In this document: positions 1 to 11,248 of the stretch, piece after piece
Position numbering within the stretch: the stretch's first letter is position 1
Layout of the letters: each line of letters begins with the position of its first letter
Origin: Acanthochlamys bracteata
Taxonomy: Eukaryota > Streptophyta > Magnoliopsida > Pandanales > Velloziaceae
Direction of reading: 5' to 3'
Length of the DNA stretch: 64,000 nt
Assembly: GCA_019914995.1 (NCBI GenBank)
Contig: CM034134.1
Span: 6,456,463 to 6,520,462 of the forward strand
The notes under the pieces: model-generated
What the model was told of the DNA's origin: nothing
Databases searched by the model: none
Seen by the model: the letters and a program-made list of their open reading frames with translations, nothing else
Made by a program: the position numbers and the translations under genes

Positions 1-551
1 GCAAGCATTCACCACTGCAGAGGTAATTTTTCTTGCTGGTTGCTCAGATGAAGGAATTCGGAATTGGTTTCAGACCCCTGAGGCTATCCTAGTTAGATTT
101 TTTATGCATGAACTCTTTATTCATAGAGATATGCATGAGCTTGTTTTACAGGTATGCTCCTCATTCATTGAAAGCCTTCATCCTGATGGGTTCCGAGGAG
201 GCTCACAAGGACAGCAAGATTGTCAACATGCTTATGATGCAAGAGAGTTCCACGAGGAAGCAAGCATTACTTTTGCTACGTAATACCAGGATGAGTTGCT
301 ACCATAGGCCTCTTCAGACAACACATTCCATTGCTCAGAGCCCTTTTCCCTCCCTTCCAGAAATACATCACCAAGGGTTTTCTTTTTGGTCTATAAAGTG
401 ATGACATTGGTGGTAACAACTTTTGTTTATGTTTTGTTGTAGATGTTTGGGTGATATCTGGTCAATGTGCTTTGGTGTTAGGTACTCCAACAGGTATCCT
501 AACCATTGCCGTCAACCTTGAGGACAAGGTTGGTTTTCAGGAGGGGTGGAA
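1..551 (+). mobile_element. 3' internal end of a Ty3/gypsy-type retrotransposon
   Basis: The stretch just before the LTR at 552 translates (frame through 511-558) to NLEDKVGF followed by QEGWNVT, the tail commonly seen at the C-terminus of plant gypsy polyproteins. A purine tract at about 538-550 (polypurine tract) directly abuts the LTR. Upstream, frame 2 stays open from the window edge to about 278, but I do not recognise the product and there is no clear integrase or chromodomain motif, so this part may be decayed or foreign. The 5' part of the element lies outside the window. The element-end call is fairly secure, its clade is not. Confidence 0.6.
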
Positions 552-922
552 TGTTACGATATGGGCTTTTAGGAGAAAGACTTGGTCCAGGATTGGGTGA
601 TATCTGCAAGTTGTCCTACCAAGGCCCATGCTTGCTTTTGAAAGAGTTTAGAGTTTTAAGTCTCATTAGGAGTACTTGCGTTATATTAGGGAATTAGTGT
701 TAAGTGTCCAACTTAGGTTGAAGTCCTAACTTTAGTAGAGTTGTACTAGAGCTAAAACTTTACTCATAAAGAAAGAGCTCTAACTATAAATAAGAATGTT
801 TGTACTCATTAAAGATTATAAAAGAAGAATTGAATTAGTTATTTATTCTAGTCTTATCTTAGTTTTTTAATTTATCTAGCATTAGAATAGTCTTGCGGTT
901 CGTGTGATCACGAATCATAACA
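552..922 (+). repeat. LTR (3') of the gypsy-type element, 371 bp
   Basis: Begins TGTTA and ends TAACA, a perfect 5-bp terminal inverted repeat with the TG...CA ends typical of LTRs. It is preceded by a polypurine tract. A TATA-like box (TATAAATA) lies at 785-792. On its right the sequence passes straight into coding sequence of a kinase pseudogene, so the LTR marks an insertion in an exon. The 5' copy is outside the window, so the target duplication (expected to match 923-927) cannot be checked. Confidence 0.75.
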
Positions 923-1021
923 ACGCCTGCACACGATATATCCATTTCTCTGAATAATGCCCAGTCAAAACTTCTGGAGCAACAGAGGTAGGGCTTCCAG
1001 CAATCCCAGACAGTTATTGAC
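923..1021 (-). pseudogene. PEPKR2-like protein kinase pseudogene, downstream exon (cut by LTR)
   Basis: Minus-strand translation gives LSGIAGSPTSVAPEVL and then TGHYSEKW, which is the activation loop and APE region of a Ser/Thr kinase. It resembles the PEPKR2 group (CDPK/PEPC-kinase-related). The exon starts after an AG acceptor at 1022-1023. With the upstream exon ending at 2270, the split codon restores the expected Gly-Gln, but the next codon is TAA. The exon is broken at 922 by the LTR, just inside subdomain IX, where kinases of this group read VDIWSAGV. A functional kinase is excluded. Family assignment rests on remembered conserved sequence, not a search. Confidence 0.65.
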
Positions 1022-2269
1022 CTATAAAATAAATTTTGTTATCATATAGTAGAAAAGCTCCTATCGAAGTAACACATATTACCTCAAGCTACACGTGTCA
1101 AGCAGTAGTACACCTTGCACAGGAAATCCTTAATGATATACAGAAAATAAAAAAGGTAGAAAACCAACTCGAAATTGATCTTTCATGAATCACAAGGAAG
1201 AAAAGACAGTAGATATTGACGAATTAACATACACTAATCGCTGACGATATCCCTAAATTCCATGTCAATATTAGAACATTCACTATACTGAGATCATAGC
1301 CACAGAAAATTTGCAAGCTTCCCCGCATGTTATATGGAACAGCCCTGGTGAGTTATAAATTTTGGAAAGCATGATTTAGGTAGACCATAAGAGTATGCTC
1401 ATCCCCAGCATAGTGAATTCCTTGCATCCACATTAATCTATGCTCTCAACAGGCTAGAGTATAGTTGTATTTAACCAGTCCAACATCGAATATCTAGTTA
1501 TTCTGATGACTGTCCAGACTTACTTCACTTTAAATTCCAAGTTTTCCCAAACTTAAAACAGGCAGATGCAACATTAGACAAAGTGTAGATTTATTAAAAC
1601 AAACCTTTATTGACAGGTGCTTTGATAAAAGATACAAGGCCATCAAAGATGTTATTTTCATTTACTTTTTACAAGCGAACTCCTACTCATTGCAATTTTT
1701 CATAAAAGCAATTTCAGCTCTCTGAACAATTAATTTCTTGATTGACCTAGCAAACACAAAACCTCTAAATAGCACCAGTTAGCCCACTCCATAAGGTTTC
1801 CTTTAGAAAACAGCAGACACCATTAATCACCCTGTTAGTCCCCTCCGCCAGTTAGAAATCACACTTTACAGAGCAATTAATCACCCTTGTGGTACACTTC
1901 ATTAAACAGCAACCTAGATAATAATGCACAACATAACAAGACATCATATTGTTATTTCACCCTTCTTATCCGAGAAACCCAAGGTTCCTAACTAACTTGA
2001 TTACACTCAAATATCAAACTAGAAGTAGTGTTATGTCTGACTGATGCATACGCTCATGGTGTGAAAGCAAATGACACTATCGTTCAAAGAATTATGTCAA
2101 GTCTGTCATCCTTTTTGTGATCCATACAAATAGGTGATACTTATAAATCTAAGAATGGATACTTTTAAAAGAATAGGCTACTAAACTTGTCAGTGTATAA
2201 AACAGACAACAGAAAGAGCACACACATATAAAAGGAAATGACAATACAGATGGATTAAGTTCAACGTAC
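1022..2269 (-). other. Intron of the kinase pseudogene, 1248 bp
   Basis: On the minus strand it begins GTACGT (2269-2264) and ends TTTATAG (down to 1022), so both splice signals survive. Joining its flanks keeps the kinase reading frame. It is AT-rich and I see no gene or mobile element inside it. The retained intron shows that the pseudogene arose by genomic duplication or decay in place, not by retroposition. Confidence 0.6.
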
Positions 2270-2830
2270 CACTAGTAAACCTGACAGCCAGCCGAAAATC
2301 TGCAAGCTTCATCTCTGCAGATGCAGCTGGCAGTATATTCTAAGGCTTTATGTTTCTTTGCACAACACCATCTCGTGACAATACTTAATCACCAACCCCA
2401 ACTCCTTCAACAAAATCATAGCTTTTAGTGCCGATTATCTCCCTTCTTTAACCATCTGATCAAGAAGCCAGCCTCCAGAGCAAATTTCCATAACAAGATG
2501 AAAACTTCCCTTATCTTCAAACACAGCTCAAGATTAACAATCCCAGGATGCCCAGATAGTGCTGCATTATCTCAACCTCCCTATGCGACGTCTCCTCGCC
2601 ATTCTTCGGCAACATCTTACAAGCGAATTCCTTTCCCGTCGATTTACTCATGCAGCCCTAACAGACCCAAAATTTCCTTCCCCGCTCTCATTACCCACAC
2701 TGAAATCCTGCTCTAATTTTTTCCTCCCTTCCAAACTTCGTCGACGATTCGATGCACCCTAGTTTTCTTTGCAGTCCTCTAGTCGGTAGCCCAATATCGG
2801 TAAGAGAACCCCCGGCGGTGCCGTATGTAC
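2270..2830 (-). pseudogene. PEPKR2-like protein kinase pseudogene, main catalytic exon
   Basis: Read on the minus strand in several frames it shows, in order: LGCIESSTKFGR (N-terminal linker), KKLEQDFSVGN, a glycine-loop region, SKSTGKEFACK with the VAIK-type lysine, REVEIMQH, SGHPGIVNL, SFHLVMEICSGG, LVIKYCHEM and MKLADFRLAVR. This order matches the kinase N-lobe and catalytic loop. Damage is heavy: several frameshifts, a stop after KEGR, the HRD catalytic loop replaced by CKET plus a stop, and DFG changed to DFR. Catalysis is therefore lost. The exon ends at a GTACGT donor at 2269. A copia element (2831-7544) separates it from its 5' part. PEPKR2 is the best match I recognise; a CDPK-related kinase is the alternative. 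Confidence 0.75.
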
Positions 2831-2985
2831 TGATAAGGATATTTGATTTCATTTTATATTTAGAATGTTTAATTTAGAAAAATTTTATTTAAAAATATTA
2901 AATTTTATTTTATTTTAAAAATATTTGATTTGAATTTATTTTAGAAAGATTTGATTTTAAAAATATTTAATTTTTGAAAACTTTG

Positions 2986-3016
<31 letters not shown>

Positions 3017-3064
3017 GTGATCATATTAATAAAAAAAATAAATTATTGAATATAATTCTATACA
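2831..3064 (+). repeat. 5' LTR of the copia element (with expanded TA run)
   Basis: Starts TGATAAGGATATTTGATTTC, as the 3' copy at 7328 does, and aligns to it through to CTATACA or CTCTATA. It carries an (AT)13 run at 2991-3016, much longer than the equivalent ATATATAT in the 3' LTR, which accounts for most of the length difference (234 against 217 bp). Substitutions between the copies are obvious by eye, pointing to an old insertion. Confidence 0.75.
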
Positions 3065-3077
3065 TAATATCAGGCCA
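3065..3077 (+). other. Primer-binding site remnant (initiator Met-tRNA type)
   Basis: The sequence TAATATCAGGCCA matches the standard plant copia primer site TGGTATCAGAGCCA except for two G-to-A changes and one deleted base. Its position directly after the LTR supports the call. Confidence 0.5.
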
Positions 3078-3089
3078 TTATTGCTCTAA

Positions 3090-4479
3090 CAAATTCTATC
3101 TCTTCTTACATTTTTTTTTTTTTCTTTTTTCCTAACTCAGTAGTTTCAAATATTTTTAATGGACAATATCTCTACATGATCAAGTATTTCTTCTATCATC
3201 ACTCAAGACTCCAATTAATAATAGATTGCCATCAACGTTGCCGTTCAAACTCTATTAAAACTCAATGATACAAACTATCTCTCTTGTAAATTCTAATTCA
3301 ACACTCTTCTTATTGCTTTTGATCTCCTTGGCTTCATTGATGGATCTAAATAGTGTCCACCATCTACTATTATTACAGACAGTTCAGTAATTACCAATCC
3401 AGCTTATACTCACTGAAAACATCAAGATCAGTTGATCCTCAATATATTCATTGAATCTACCTCTTCAAATATTATTCCATTCATTACCGGTGCCACTACC
3501 TCCAGTGACGCGTGGCATATTCTTACCAACACCTATGCCAAGCCAACACGCGATCGCCATCTACAAATTCGAAGTCATTTCAAAAATCTTCAGAAGGGTT
3601 CTTAAAGTGTCACTGAATACTTACGGAGAATTAAAAGATAGATGAACTTGCATTACTTGGTACCCCTATAGATACCTAAGACCTATTTGAGAAAATTTTA
3701 GATGGTCTTGGCGATGAATTTCATTATCTTATTGTTGCTCTCTAAGCTCACGAGACCCCAATCTCCCTTAAGGAACTATATGAAAAACTCCTCATTCTTA
3801 AAGCCACTCTTCGCAATGTAACATCCAAGGCTCAACCAATACTAGCGATTGCAATCCAGCACACAAAAATTCAAAGCCTTGTCCCTTTTTCAACTCTGAT
3901 TACACAGGCTCTTTTCGTCCCACTATCTCTTCCAACACCGGCTCCTCCACGCCAACAACTAATGGTGATCGCCCTTCACCAAGACCATATCTTGGTCGTT
4001 GTCAAATCTGTGGCACTCAAGGACACTCAGCTAAGCGGTGCCCATCCTTTCGTCTAGTGCCAATCAATCAAGTGCCAACCAACCAAGTGCCAATCAACTA
4101 CGGATCCGAAACAAATTTTACATTATGGCAGCCACGAGCTAACTTTGCAGCTAATACCGGCACAGAAACTCCATCTTGGCTACTTGACAGTAGTGCCTCT
4201 CATCATGTTACCGGCGATCGCAACAATCTCTCACTTCACTCTCCCTACAATAGTTCCGACGATATTATGATTGGATATCGTACGGGTTTACCAATTATCC
4301 ACACTGGTTCTACTTTTCTACCTTACACTACTCATACTTTTACACTCAATAATGTTCTTTGTGTGCCAAGTATGAAAAATAATTTAATCTCTATTTCTCA
4401 ATTTTGCCTCACCAATAATGTTTTCGTTGAATTCTTACCACATTCTTTTCTTATGGAGGATCTTTGTACGAGGGCATAA
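3090..4479 (+). pseudogene. copia gag and protease region, degenerate
   Basis: Gag decays through 3090-3990 with several stops. At 4000-4041 a CCHC zinc knuckle is intact: C-x2-C-x4-H-x4-C (CQICGTQGHSAKRC), the nucleic-acid-binding motif of Gag. In the same frame, at about 4177, lies WLLDSSASHH, the copia protease active site, with the usual DSG or DTG changed to DSS, so the protease is probably inactive. The downstream block ending NVLCVPSMKNNLISISQFC is a conserved copia stretch between protease and integrase. The frame closes at 4479. Confidence 0.75.
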
Positions 4480-4559
4480 CTTCTTCAAGGGCAAACTAAA
4501 GATAGCGTTTATGAGTGGCCAATCACACAATTCTAATTTTCACCATTACTTGCACTATC

Positions 4560-5460
4560 CAGTGTCAAAACCTCTTCATCCAAATGGCATCATAGACTAG
4601 GGCATCCATCTCTTCAAATCTTCAAACATATTATATCTAATGGTCAGTTACAATTATCTACTCCTGTATCCACAACAATTTCTCGTAACAATTATCACTG
4701 TAATAAAAGTCATAAGTTACCATTTTCTAATTCCACTCTTACTTCTTCTAAACCTCTTGAAATCATTTTCTCTGATATTTGAGACTTCACCTATTATATC
4801 TAATGATGGTTTCAAATATTATGTTATTTTCGTCAATCACTTCACCAAATATATATGGGTCTACCTATTCAAAACAAAATCGAATGTGCATGACATATTT
4901 ATTCGATTCAAAGCTCTTGTAGAAAATTATTTCTCCAAAAAAATCATTACTCTTTACACCGACAATGGTGGAGAATATTAAAGTTTTGAAAATTTTTGCT
5001 GTAAAAATGGTATTTCTCACCTCACTACTCCCCCATATACTCTAGAACATAATGGATATTTTGAAGGACGACACCGCCATATTGTTGAAACTAATCTCTC
5101 TCTTCTTTCTCATGCACCTCTCCAACTCACATATTGGTCTCACGCTTTCACTACTGCCGTTTATCTCATTAATTGTCTACCCACTCCAACACTTCAATTC
5201 ACTTCTTTCTTTGAAAAAATATTTTGCCATCCACCTAACTATTCCAAATTTTGAGTATTTGGTTATTCATGCTATCATTGGCTTCGTCCTTATTCACCTC
5301 ACAAACTTGCCCCTCGATCCAAACCATGTATTTTCTCGGCTACTCTCTTACACAAAAGTGCATATCTTTGTCTTGATAATTCTACTTCCAAAATTTATGT
5401 GTCTCGCCATGTTGAATTTGATGAATCTGTTTTTTTCTTTTTCCTCTCTTCAATATAATC
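4560..5460 (+). pseudogene. copia integrase, degenerate
   Basis: A GAG-pre-integrase trace (WHHRLGHPSLQIFKH) sits near 4583-4630. The catalytic core follows: YYVIFVNHFTKYIWVY at about 4817, YTDNGGEY at 4955-4978 (second catalytic Asp), then a stop at 4979. After the stop the frame continues with HLTTPPYTLEHNGYFEGRHR, the region of the catalytic Glu. A later frameshift moves the C-terminal part out of register. The 5052 ORF is mostly a wrong-frame shadow here, but its last 60 codons (5690-5875) belong to pol. The enzyme would join element cDNA to host DNA; this copy cannot. Confidence 0.7.
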
Positions 5461-5689
5461 TTTTCCATCCTCAATCTACCACTGTTGACACATGGGTCCC
5501 CTACTCTTCTTCTGTTTTCACCATTTCAATTTGCACTCCTTCATCAGTGCCACTCACAATGCCATCTAACGTAGCACCACCCCCGCACGAACACTCCTCC
5601 AACAATTCAAATTTACCATCTACATCACTTGTGCCCCATTCTATCAACTCTACTGAGTCTTTCAGTGAACCATATATTTCAACCAACAA

Positions 5690-6731
5690 CAATCATCCCA
5701 TGCAAACTAGATCCAAAAACAACATCCACAAGCCTATTCAAAAACTCAACTTGACAGCTCAACTATCCGCCTCCGATGACTTAGAACCAATAACTACGAC
5801 CCAAACCGTCAAAAATCCTAAATGGCGTCGGGCCATGTCCGAAGAGTTTGATGCTCTTTATCGAAATGGCACTTGAAAACTTTTTCCATCTGACTTCTCA
5901 CAAAATATTATGGGATGTAAGTAGATTTTTCGCACTAAACGACTATCTGATAGCTCTATTGATAGGTACAAAACACGTTTGGTTGATAAGGGATTTCATC
6001 AACGGTACGGAGTGGACTATAATGACATATTTAGTCTAGTTATCAAACCAACAACTGTTCGTTTTGTTCTAAGTCTTGCGATCAGTAGGGGGTGGTCACT
6101 TCGCCAGCTTGATATTAATAATGTATTTCTTCTAGGACACCTATCTGAAGACGTCTACACAACTCAACCACCCGGATTTATTGATCCAGATTTTTCCACT
6201 CATGTCTGCAAACTTCGCAAATCTATTTATGGTCTCAAACAAGCACCACGATCTTGGTATCATGAGCTCAAAATATTTTTACTTGACTCTGGCTTCATCA
6301 ACTCTCATGCGGACACCTCACTCTTTATTCTTAACACAAGTGGGCATCTCATTTACTTACTTATCTATGTTGATGATCTGATCATTACAAGAGACAACCA
6401 AAATATGGTAAAACGATTTGTGGAGTTTCTTGCCCAACGGTTCTCATTGAAAGATCTTGAGCCATTGTCATTTTTTCTTGGTGTTGAGGTTATTCCATAC
6501 AACCATGGTCTTTTTCTCTCTCAACGACGGTACATCACCGATCTCCTTGTTCGAACTAAAATGGTCGACGCTAAATCCGTCATGACTCCTTTATCCACCA
6601 GTCCAATATTGACACTTCATGCCGGCACAACTTTATCTGATCCAATAGAATTTCGGACTATAGTTGGGAGCCTTCAATATCTGTCTCTCACACAACCGGA
6701 TATTGCATTTGCAGTGAATAAGCTCTCTTAG
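5690..6731 (+). pseudogene. copia reverse transcriptase, degenerate
   Basis: Begins with PKWRRAMSEEFDALYRNGT (stop at 5873), then after a short frame-disturbed piece runs open from 5979 to 6731. Visible motifs: VDKGFHQRYGVDY, LRQLDINNVFLLG, IYGLKQAPRSWY, the YVDD catalytic box at 6367-6378 and FFLGVEV. The polymerase box is intact, but the start is separated by stops and LDVNNAFLHG-type residues have changed. It would copy element RNA into DNA in virus-like particles. Confidence 0.8.
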
Positions 6732-6734
6732 TTC

Positions 6735-7320
6735 ATGCATCGGCCAATAACTAAGCATTGGACAGCCGTCAAACGCCTCCTTCGCTATCTATCTGGTACA
6801 CTGAATCACGGATTATTTTTATATTGTGAATCACTTCTATCTTTGCATGCATTCTCGAATGCTGACTGGGCAGGTAACAAAGATGACTCCATCTCTACCA
6901 ATGCCTATGTGGTATTCTTAGGCAGCAACCCAATCTCCTAGAGTTCAAAGAAATAACGAACTGTTGCTCGTTCCTCTACGGAAACTGAATATCATTCTGT
7001 TTCCTTCACTGTTGCAAAACTCAGTTCGATTTGCTCTCTTCTATCTAAGCTTAATGTTCAACTTCCAACTACTCCTGTCATATATTGTGACAATATTAGT
7101 GCTACACATTTATACTCAATTCCAATTTTTCATTATAGGATGAAATATGTTGCTATTGACTTTCACTTTATTAGGAACAAAGTTCAAAGTGGTGCTTTGC
7201 GCGTCACTCATGTTTCATCATAAGATCAACTGGCTGACGCACTCACCAAACCACTTCCTCGGATGCACTTTCTTTTTCTTCGATCCAAGATTCGAATCTC
7301 TGATCGGAACTTCATCTTGC
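6735..7320 (+). pseudogene. copia RNase H, degenerate
   Basis: Follows RT after one TAG (6729-6731). It shows RLLRYLSGTLNHGL, then NADWAGNKDD, a run of stops at SSKK, TVARSSTETEYHSV, VIYCDNISATHL and DQLADALTKPLPR, the standard order for copia RNase H. At least two stops interrupt it. The G-rich tract at 7320-7325, directly before the 3' LTR, is the polypurine tract. Confidence 0.75.
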
Positions 7321-7327
7321 GGGGGCA

Positions 7328-7544
7328 TGATAAGGATATTTGATTTCTTCCTATATTTGGAGTGCTTAATTTAGAAAGATTTTATTTAGAAAGATTAGAT
7401 TTTATTTTATTCTAGAAAGATTTGATTTGGATTGATTTTAGAAAGATTTGATTTTAGGAATATTTAACCTTTGAAAACTTTGAGTATATATATATGTGCT
7501 CATATCAATAAAGAAAAATAAGTCATTGAGTACAATTCTCTATA
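7328..7544 (+). repeat. 3' LTR of the copia element
   Basis: Direct repeat of 2831-3064, preceded by a purine tract and followed by TGTGC, the near-copy of the TGTAC found before the 5' LTR. The right edge is placed from that duplication; the usual terminal CA has become TA. Confidence 0.7.
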
Positions 7545-7549
7545 TGTGC

Positions 7550-7800
7550 CACGTTATCTTTCCGGTGATTGATTTCTTTCTATCTTTTACATACATGTCA
7601 ATCTTATTTGATCGATCCTGCGTCGAACAAAGAGGGATGAATTCTTTCCTCTTCTTTCTTCTGCGTATCTATTCAATCACCGATCGAATTCACCGTTTGA
7701 ATCAAATCAATAGAAAACAAACAACGCTTACGGATCAGGAACCTCGATGATTCATTTGTATGCGTTGTAGAGCATTGAAACCATAGTAACTGACTGACAT
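7550..7800 (-). pseudogene. 5' part of the PEPKR2-like kinase pseudogene
   Basis: On the minus strand this DNA leads directly into 2830 once the copia element is removed. Just past the joint (2825-2760) the pseudogene reads APPGVL, a proline-rich stretch found N-terminal to the kinase domain in this group. Within 7550-7800 I can only say that it occupies the position of the N-terminal region and leader; codons are too damaged to align. It is assigned by position. Confidence 0.4.
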
Positions 7801-7900
7801 TTTGGGTTGAAAAAAAGAAGCACAGCTACAGAGAGAAGAGAACACGACAGAGATCGCAGGAAAGAAAAAAGAAAGAACGACAAAGAGAAGAAACTGGTGT

Positions 7901-8144
7901 TGTTTGGCTAAGCGTTCATCAAAAACATTCTCTAATTTTTTTTAAAATAATTTTCAATAAAATTTTAATAATATTTTATAAAATTTATTTAAAATTTTTA
8001 AGAATTAAAAAAGGATTATACGTAATAAGATCTTTTATTTTTATTATTATTTTAAGATTTAAATAATAAATTTTGTTTATCAAAATAGTATAAAATAGTT
8101 TGCATTTTAGAAAAGTGTTTTTCAAAAGTATTCCGAAATATCCC
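7901..8144 (-). mobile_element. MITE family A, copy 1 (reverse orientation)
   Basis: Very AT-rich, about 245 bp. Its right edge read in reverse, and its left edge, both show the family end (TGTTTGG or TATTTCGG, then a block ending in CAAAAAC or GAAAAAC). The reverse strand contains ACTTTTGAAAAACACTTTTC, nearly identical to the start of the copy at 41670. It encodes nothing. No clear target duplication is seen. Confidence 0.55.
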
Positions 8145-10639
8145 ATGTTTATGCAGGTGAGGAGAACAGTAAGAGAAGAGTAGTGCTCGTTTCGCACTAC
8201 TTAAGTTTGTTTTTATTATAATTTTTTATTTTTTATTTTTAATAAATCTTCTATAACATTCCACATAAAACATTTTCAAATTTTAGAAAATAAACAAAAA
8301 CTATGCCGTAAATATTATTATTACTTATTTTTATTATTTATTTAAATAAAAAGGATAGCTCATTTTCTAAAGATTTTAAAGATATTTTCGTTTCTATAGG
8401 ATCGGACCCCTATATAAAATGATTGAACAACTTCTTAAGGATTATCATTTCCATTTCAAAGTACATATCCATTTTATCAATGTAAAACTACTAAAGATCG
8501 TGGGCTATTAATCTCACCAAGTTAGGATTCACTTGCTACAACCTAAAACGAGTTGATGGCCTACCTTTAAATTAGCTTGTCCGTTTTTCATTTGAGCACC
8601 ATCACAGACCTCTACGCTACTAATTTGATTCTAACCCACCAAATTAGTCCATCTTTCGTTCAGGCAATCAATCTCTACACGCTACTAATTCGATCCGAGC
8701 TCAACTTGGAGGGCTAACATTTTTTAAAAATCTCTTTTTCAAAATCAATCTTAAACTTTTTCTTTGATCCATATTTAGACTCTTTATGCAGTTAATTCGA
8801 TGACATTCGGATTGACTTCGCCGATTTTTGGGTCTTTATGTCAAATTAGAAATTTTTTTTTCATATGATCTCTCATTCATTCCTATTTTTTTGGCCGCAC
8901 TCTGCAAACCTGAAGTCCCGCATCTGCACTTATTTTCGGATATCTTCTATTCGGCAGCACTCAAAATCTCACTGTCAATTTGCTGTCCGCACCATTTTTC
9001 TTATTCGCCGAGTATTCTTCCTTCTGTATTTGTCGATTGCTTTGCTACTTTTGCAGTCATTTTATCTACTTCGTCGCCGACCGTAGCGAGTCTTTTTCTT
9101 TCTATCATTCTTCCTCAGTGGCCGTTCTCCATTGTATAACAAAGAAGAAGAAAGGATGGGCTGGAATGAATAAAGCATGCCTGAGGAATGCACTTGTGGT
9201 CCAGAATCCACAAAACTGGAGTTTGGAAGCTCTTTAGCCTGATTTCCTTACAGGATCGACCTATCCAACCCTTCTTCTGGCCGTTGGTGATTCTTCTTTT
9301 TCTTTGCCATTTTCGAACTAAGTCTTCATGTTCAAATCTGCTTCCTGAGTCTTGTTTTGTGTTGTAGATGCTGAGAACCTCAATTACCCTTAGCTTGATA
9401 ATAAAGATGATGAAAAGGGAGGTAATCAGTCTCACTATGATGACATGATCGTGAATTCATCAGTAAATCTTCATTAGAATGCTTATCTAATTGTTGAAGA
9501 TTAACTTTGAACAACTTTATGCTATTTGCTCTTTTACTTATCTTCATTAGAATACTTATATAGTTTTGGTCATATCGCATATATAACATAATTGAATCAC
9601 CAGTTTCATTTGTTTGTAAAATTTACTTGAAGTTGTATGTTATATATTATGAAATATTCTTCAAAAATTTTGTATAGAAAGAAGGTGCAGTTTTTCCAGT
9701 CTTTCATGCAACATTTGAAAGATTACTGATAAGGCTTGCTTGCTGGAGAGTTCAAATATTCCAAAGATACTAACTGTTATGTTTTGTGGAATCAACACTT
9801 TCTATGAGTTTTGCTTAAATCATAAGAGACCAACTAAGGAAGTCTGTCGGTAGTGATACTGGAGATGATTCATAACTAATTTGTTTATTGCCTACAGTAT
9901 TTGTAGGTTAGCTGTCATGGCATCTGATAGGTTACTGATTTTGTGGCGTGGAAAGTGATGACTGAGCTTTAAGGAGGGAGTCCCTACACATGGATCCTTT
10001 AACTCTTATATTTCAGTTTTATTTGCCCTGTTCTTGTATAGTTCTGAGACTAGTAAATTGGACTAGACATTGTAACATATTAAAGCCTAATCTAGTCATG
10101 CTACTCTATGGAAGGGCAATGGTATATCGGACTTTCTAGCCTTGATGCTTTGTTGTTTGTACTTTGTGCAGGATTGTCAGGACGTCTCTTTTGCAAAATC
10201 ATTACAACTAGGACGGCTTCGATTGAAGGAGAAGGTTAGTTTGAGAGTCTAAGTTGGACTTTTTTTATACGATTTTATTGTACTACTTACTATAATAATG
10301 TTTTATATCTTATTGCAGGTGGTAGATATAGTTACTTCCCATTATCTACTTCATCTCAGCTGTGCCTGGTTTTGGATATAGAGCTAATTTGATGAGATTT
10401 TAGCAAGTACTCCACAAGTAGCTACTAGTAGTGCACTATTTAGTACGACATAGCTGATATAGAGATTATGGCCGAGAGCATTTGGGACCAAAAAGCATGA
10501 GGCTCAGATTTATTCTATTTTGGTAGTTAGTACATGCCATTTACCACATAGAGAAGTTGTGTCAATGAGTTGGTTACCAAGCCGAAGTGTTGATTAGAGA
10601 AGTTAGTTACTCAAGTGGACTAGCTACTAAAGGGAGATA
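8145..10639. other. Unassigned region
   Basis: No gene recognised. There is a local duplication around 8608-8690 (CTCTACGCTACTAATTTGATT against CTCTACACGCTACTAATTCGAT). Short open frames at 8828-9435 on both strands match nothing I know. A piece near 10177-10235 followed by intron-like DNA could be a decayed exon but is too short to name. Confidence 0.3.
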
Positions 10640-10899
10640 GTGGATGCTTGGAAGTGCTTATTGAAAAATAGCTTTTCTGAAAAGGAAGATATTTTAAAAA
10701 AATTTTGAAAAATAAGCCATATTTTTTTACTTCAAAAAAAATAATTAAAATAATTAATAATAAGATTTTACGATGTAGAATTGTTCTGTACTTTCTAAAT
10801 TTTTATAACAAAACTGTAAAATATCTTAGAAGTTTTATTGAAAATGTAAAATAAAAAGTTGGAATGAAAAGGAAAAAATAAGCTCTCACAAACATCCAC
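10640..10899 (+). mobile_element. MITE family A, copy 2
   Basis: This copy has the clearest terminal inverted repeat of the family: the first 23 bases from 10640 and the reverse complement of the last 23 ending at 10899 agree at 19 positions (GTGGATGCTTGGAAGTGC against GTGGATGTTTGTGAGAGC). The interior is AT-rich, with a shared block TACTTTCTAAATTTTTATAA. It is non-coding. The TIR style suggests a hAT-type parent, but I see no 8-bp duplication. Confidence 0.65.
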
Positions 10900-11248
10900 A
10901 TAATCAACCAGTCTGGCATCCAAATATGTATCAAATGTGTGGGATTTGATATAAAAAAATAAGTAAGAAAAAGATTCCTGAGTGCTTGACAAAGAGTGCT
11001 AGTTTGTAAGTCAACTTTAAAATATCAGCACTTAGTGATCTTTCTTTTGGTATGATCACACTATTTTAGAGTTTTACTTTTTTTTTATGTTTGTCTTTGT
11101 ATTTGTGTGATTGTTTTATTAATCTTTAAGATATAAAATTAGATTGGAAGATCATCCTAGCATGTGTCAAATATTCTATTGTGCTTAATTACCATTGATG
11201 CATACCACCATATTTTCACTAAGTAGTCATAGGCTTACGATTTCTCTG

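Larger units (their letters stand above)
2831..7544 (+). mobile_element. Ty1/copia LTR retrotransposon, defective, 4.7 kb
   Basis: Complete in outline: 5' LTR, primer site, gag, protease, integrase, reverse transcriptase, RNase H, purine tract, 3' LTR, all on the plus strand. Domain order PR-IN-RT-RH is diagnostic of Ty1/copia, and the protease neighbourhood resembles the Ale/Retrofit (RE1-like) group. The probable 5-bp target duplication is TGTAC (2826-2830) against TGTGC (7545-7549), one mismatch. Stops and frameshifts occur in every domain, so it is not autonomous. It interrupts the 5' end of the kinase pseudogene in opposite orientation. Confidence 0.85.

Noticed and set aside
2991-3016. 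(AT)13 run as a possible regulatory site
   Set aside because: It is a microsatellite expansion inside the 5' LTR; the 3' LTR has a much shorter version.
5052-5690. Long plus-strand open frame with many Leu and Ile codons
   Set aside because: It is a wrong-frame reading across copia integrase. The true integrase frame has HLTTPPYTLEHNGYF here. Only the last part (5690-5875) is pol.
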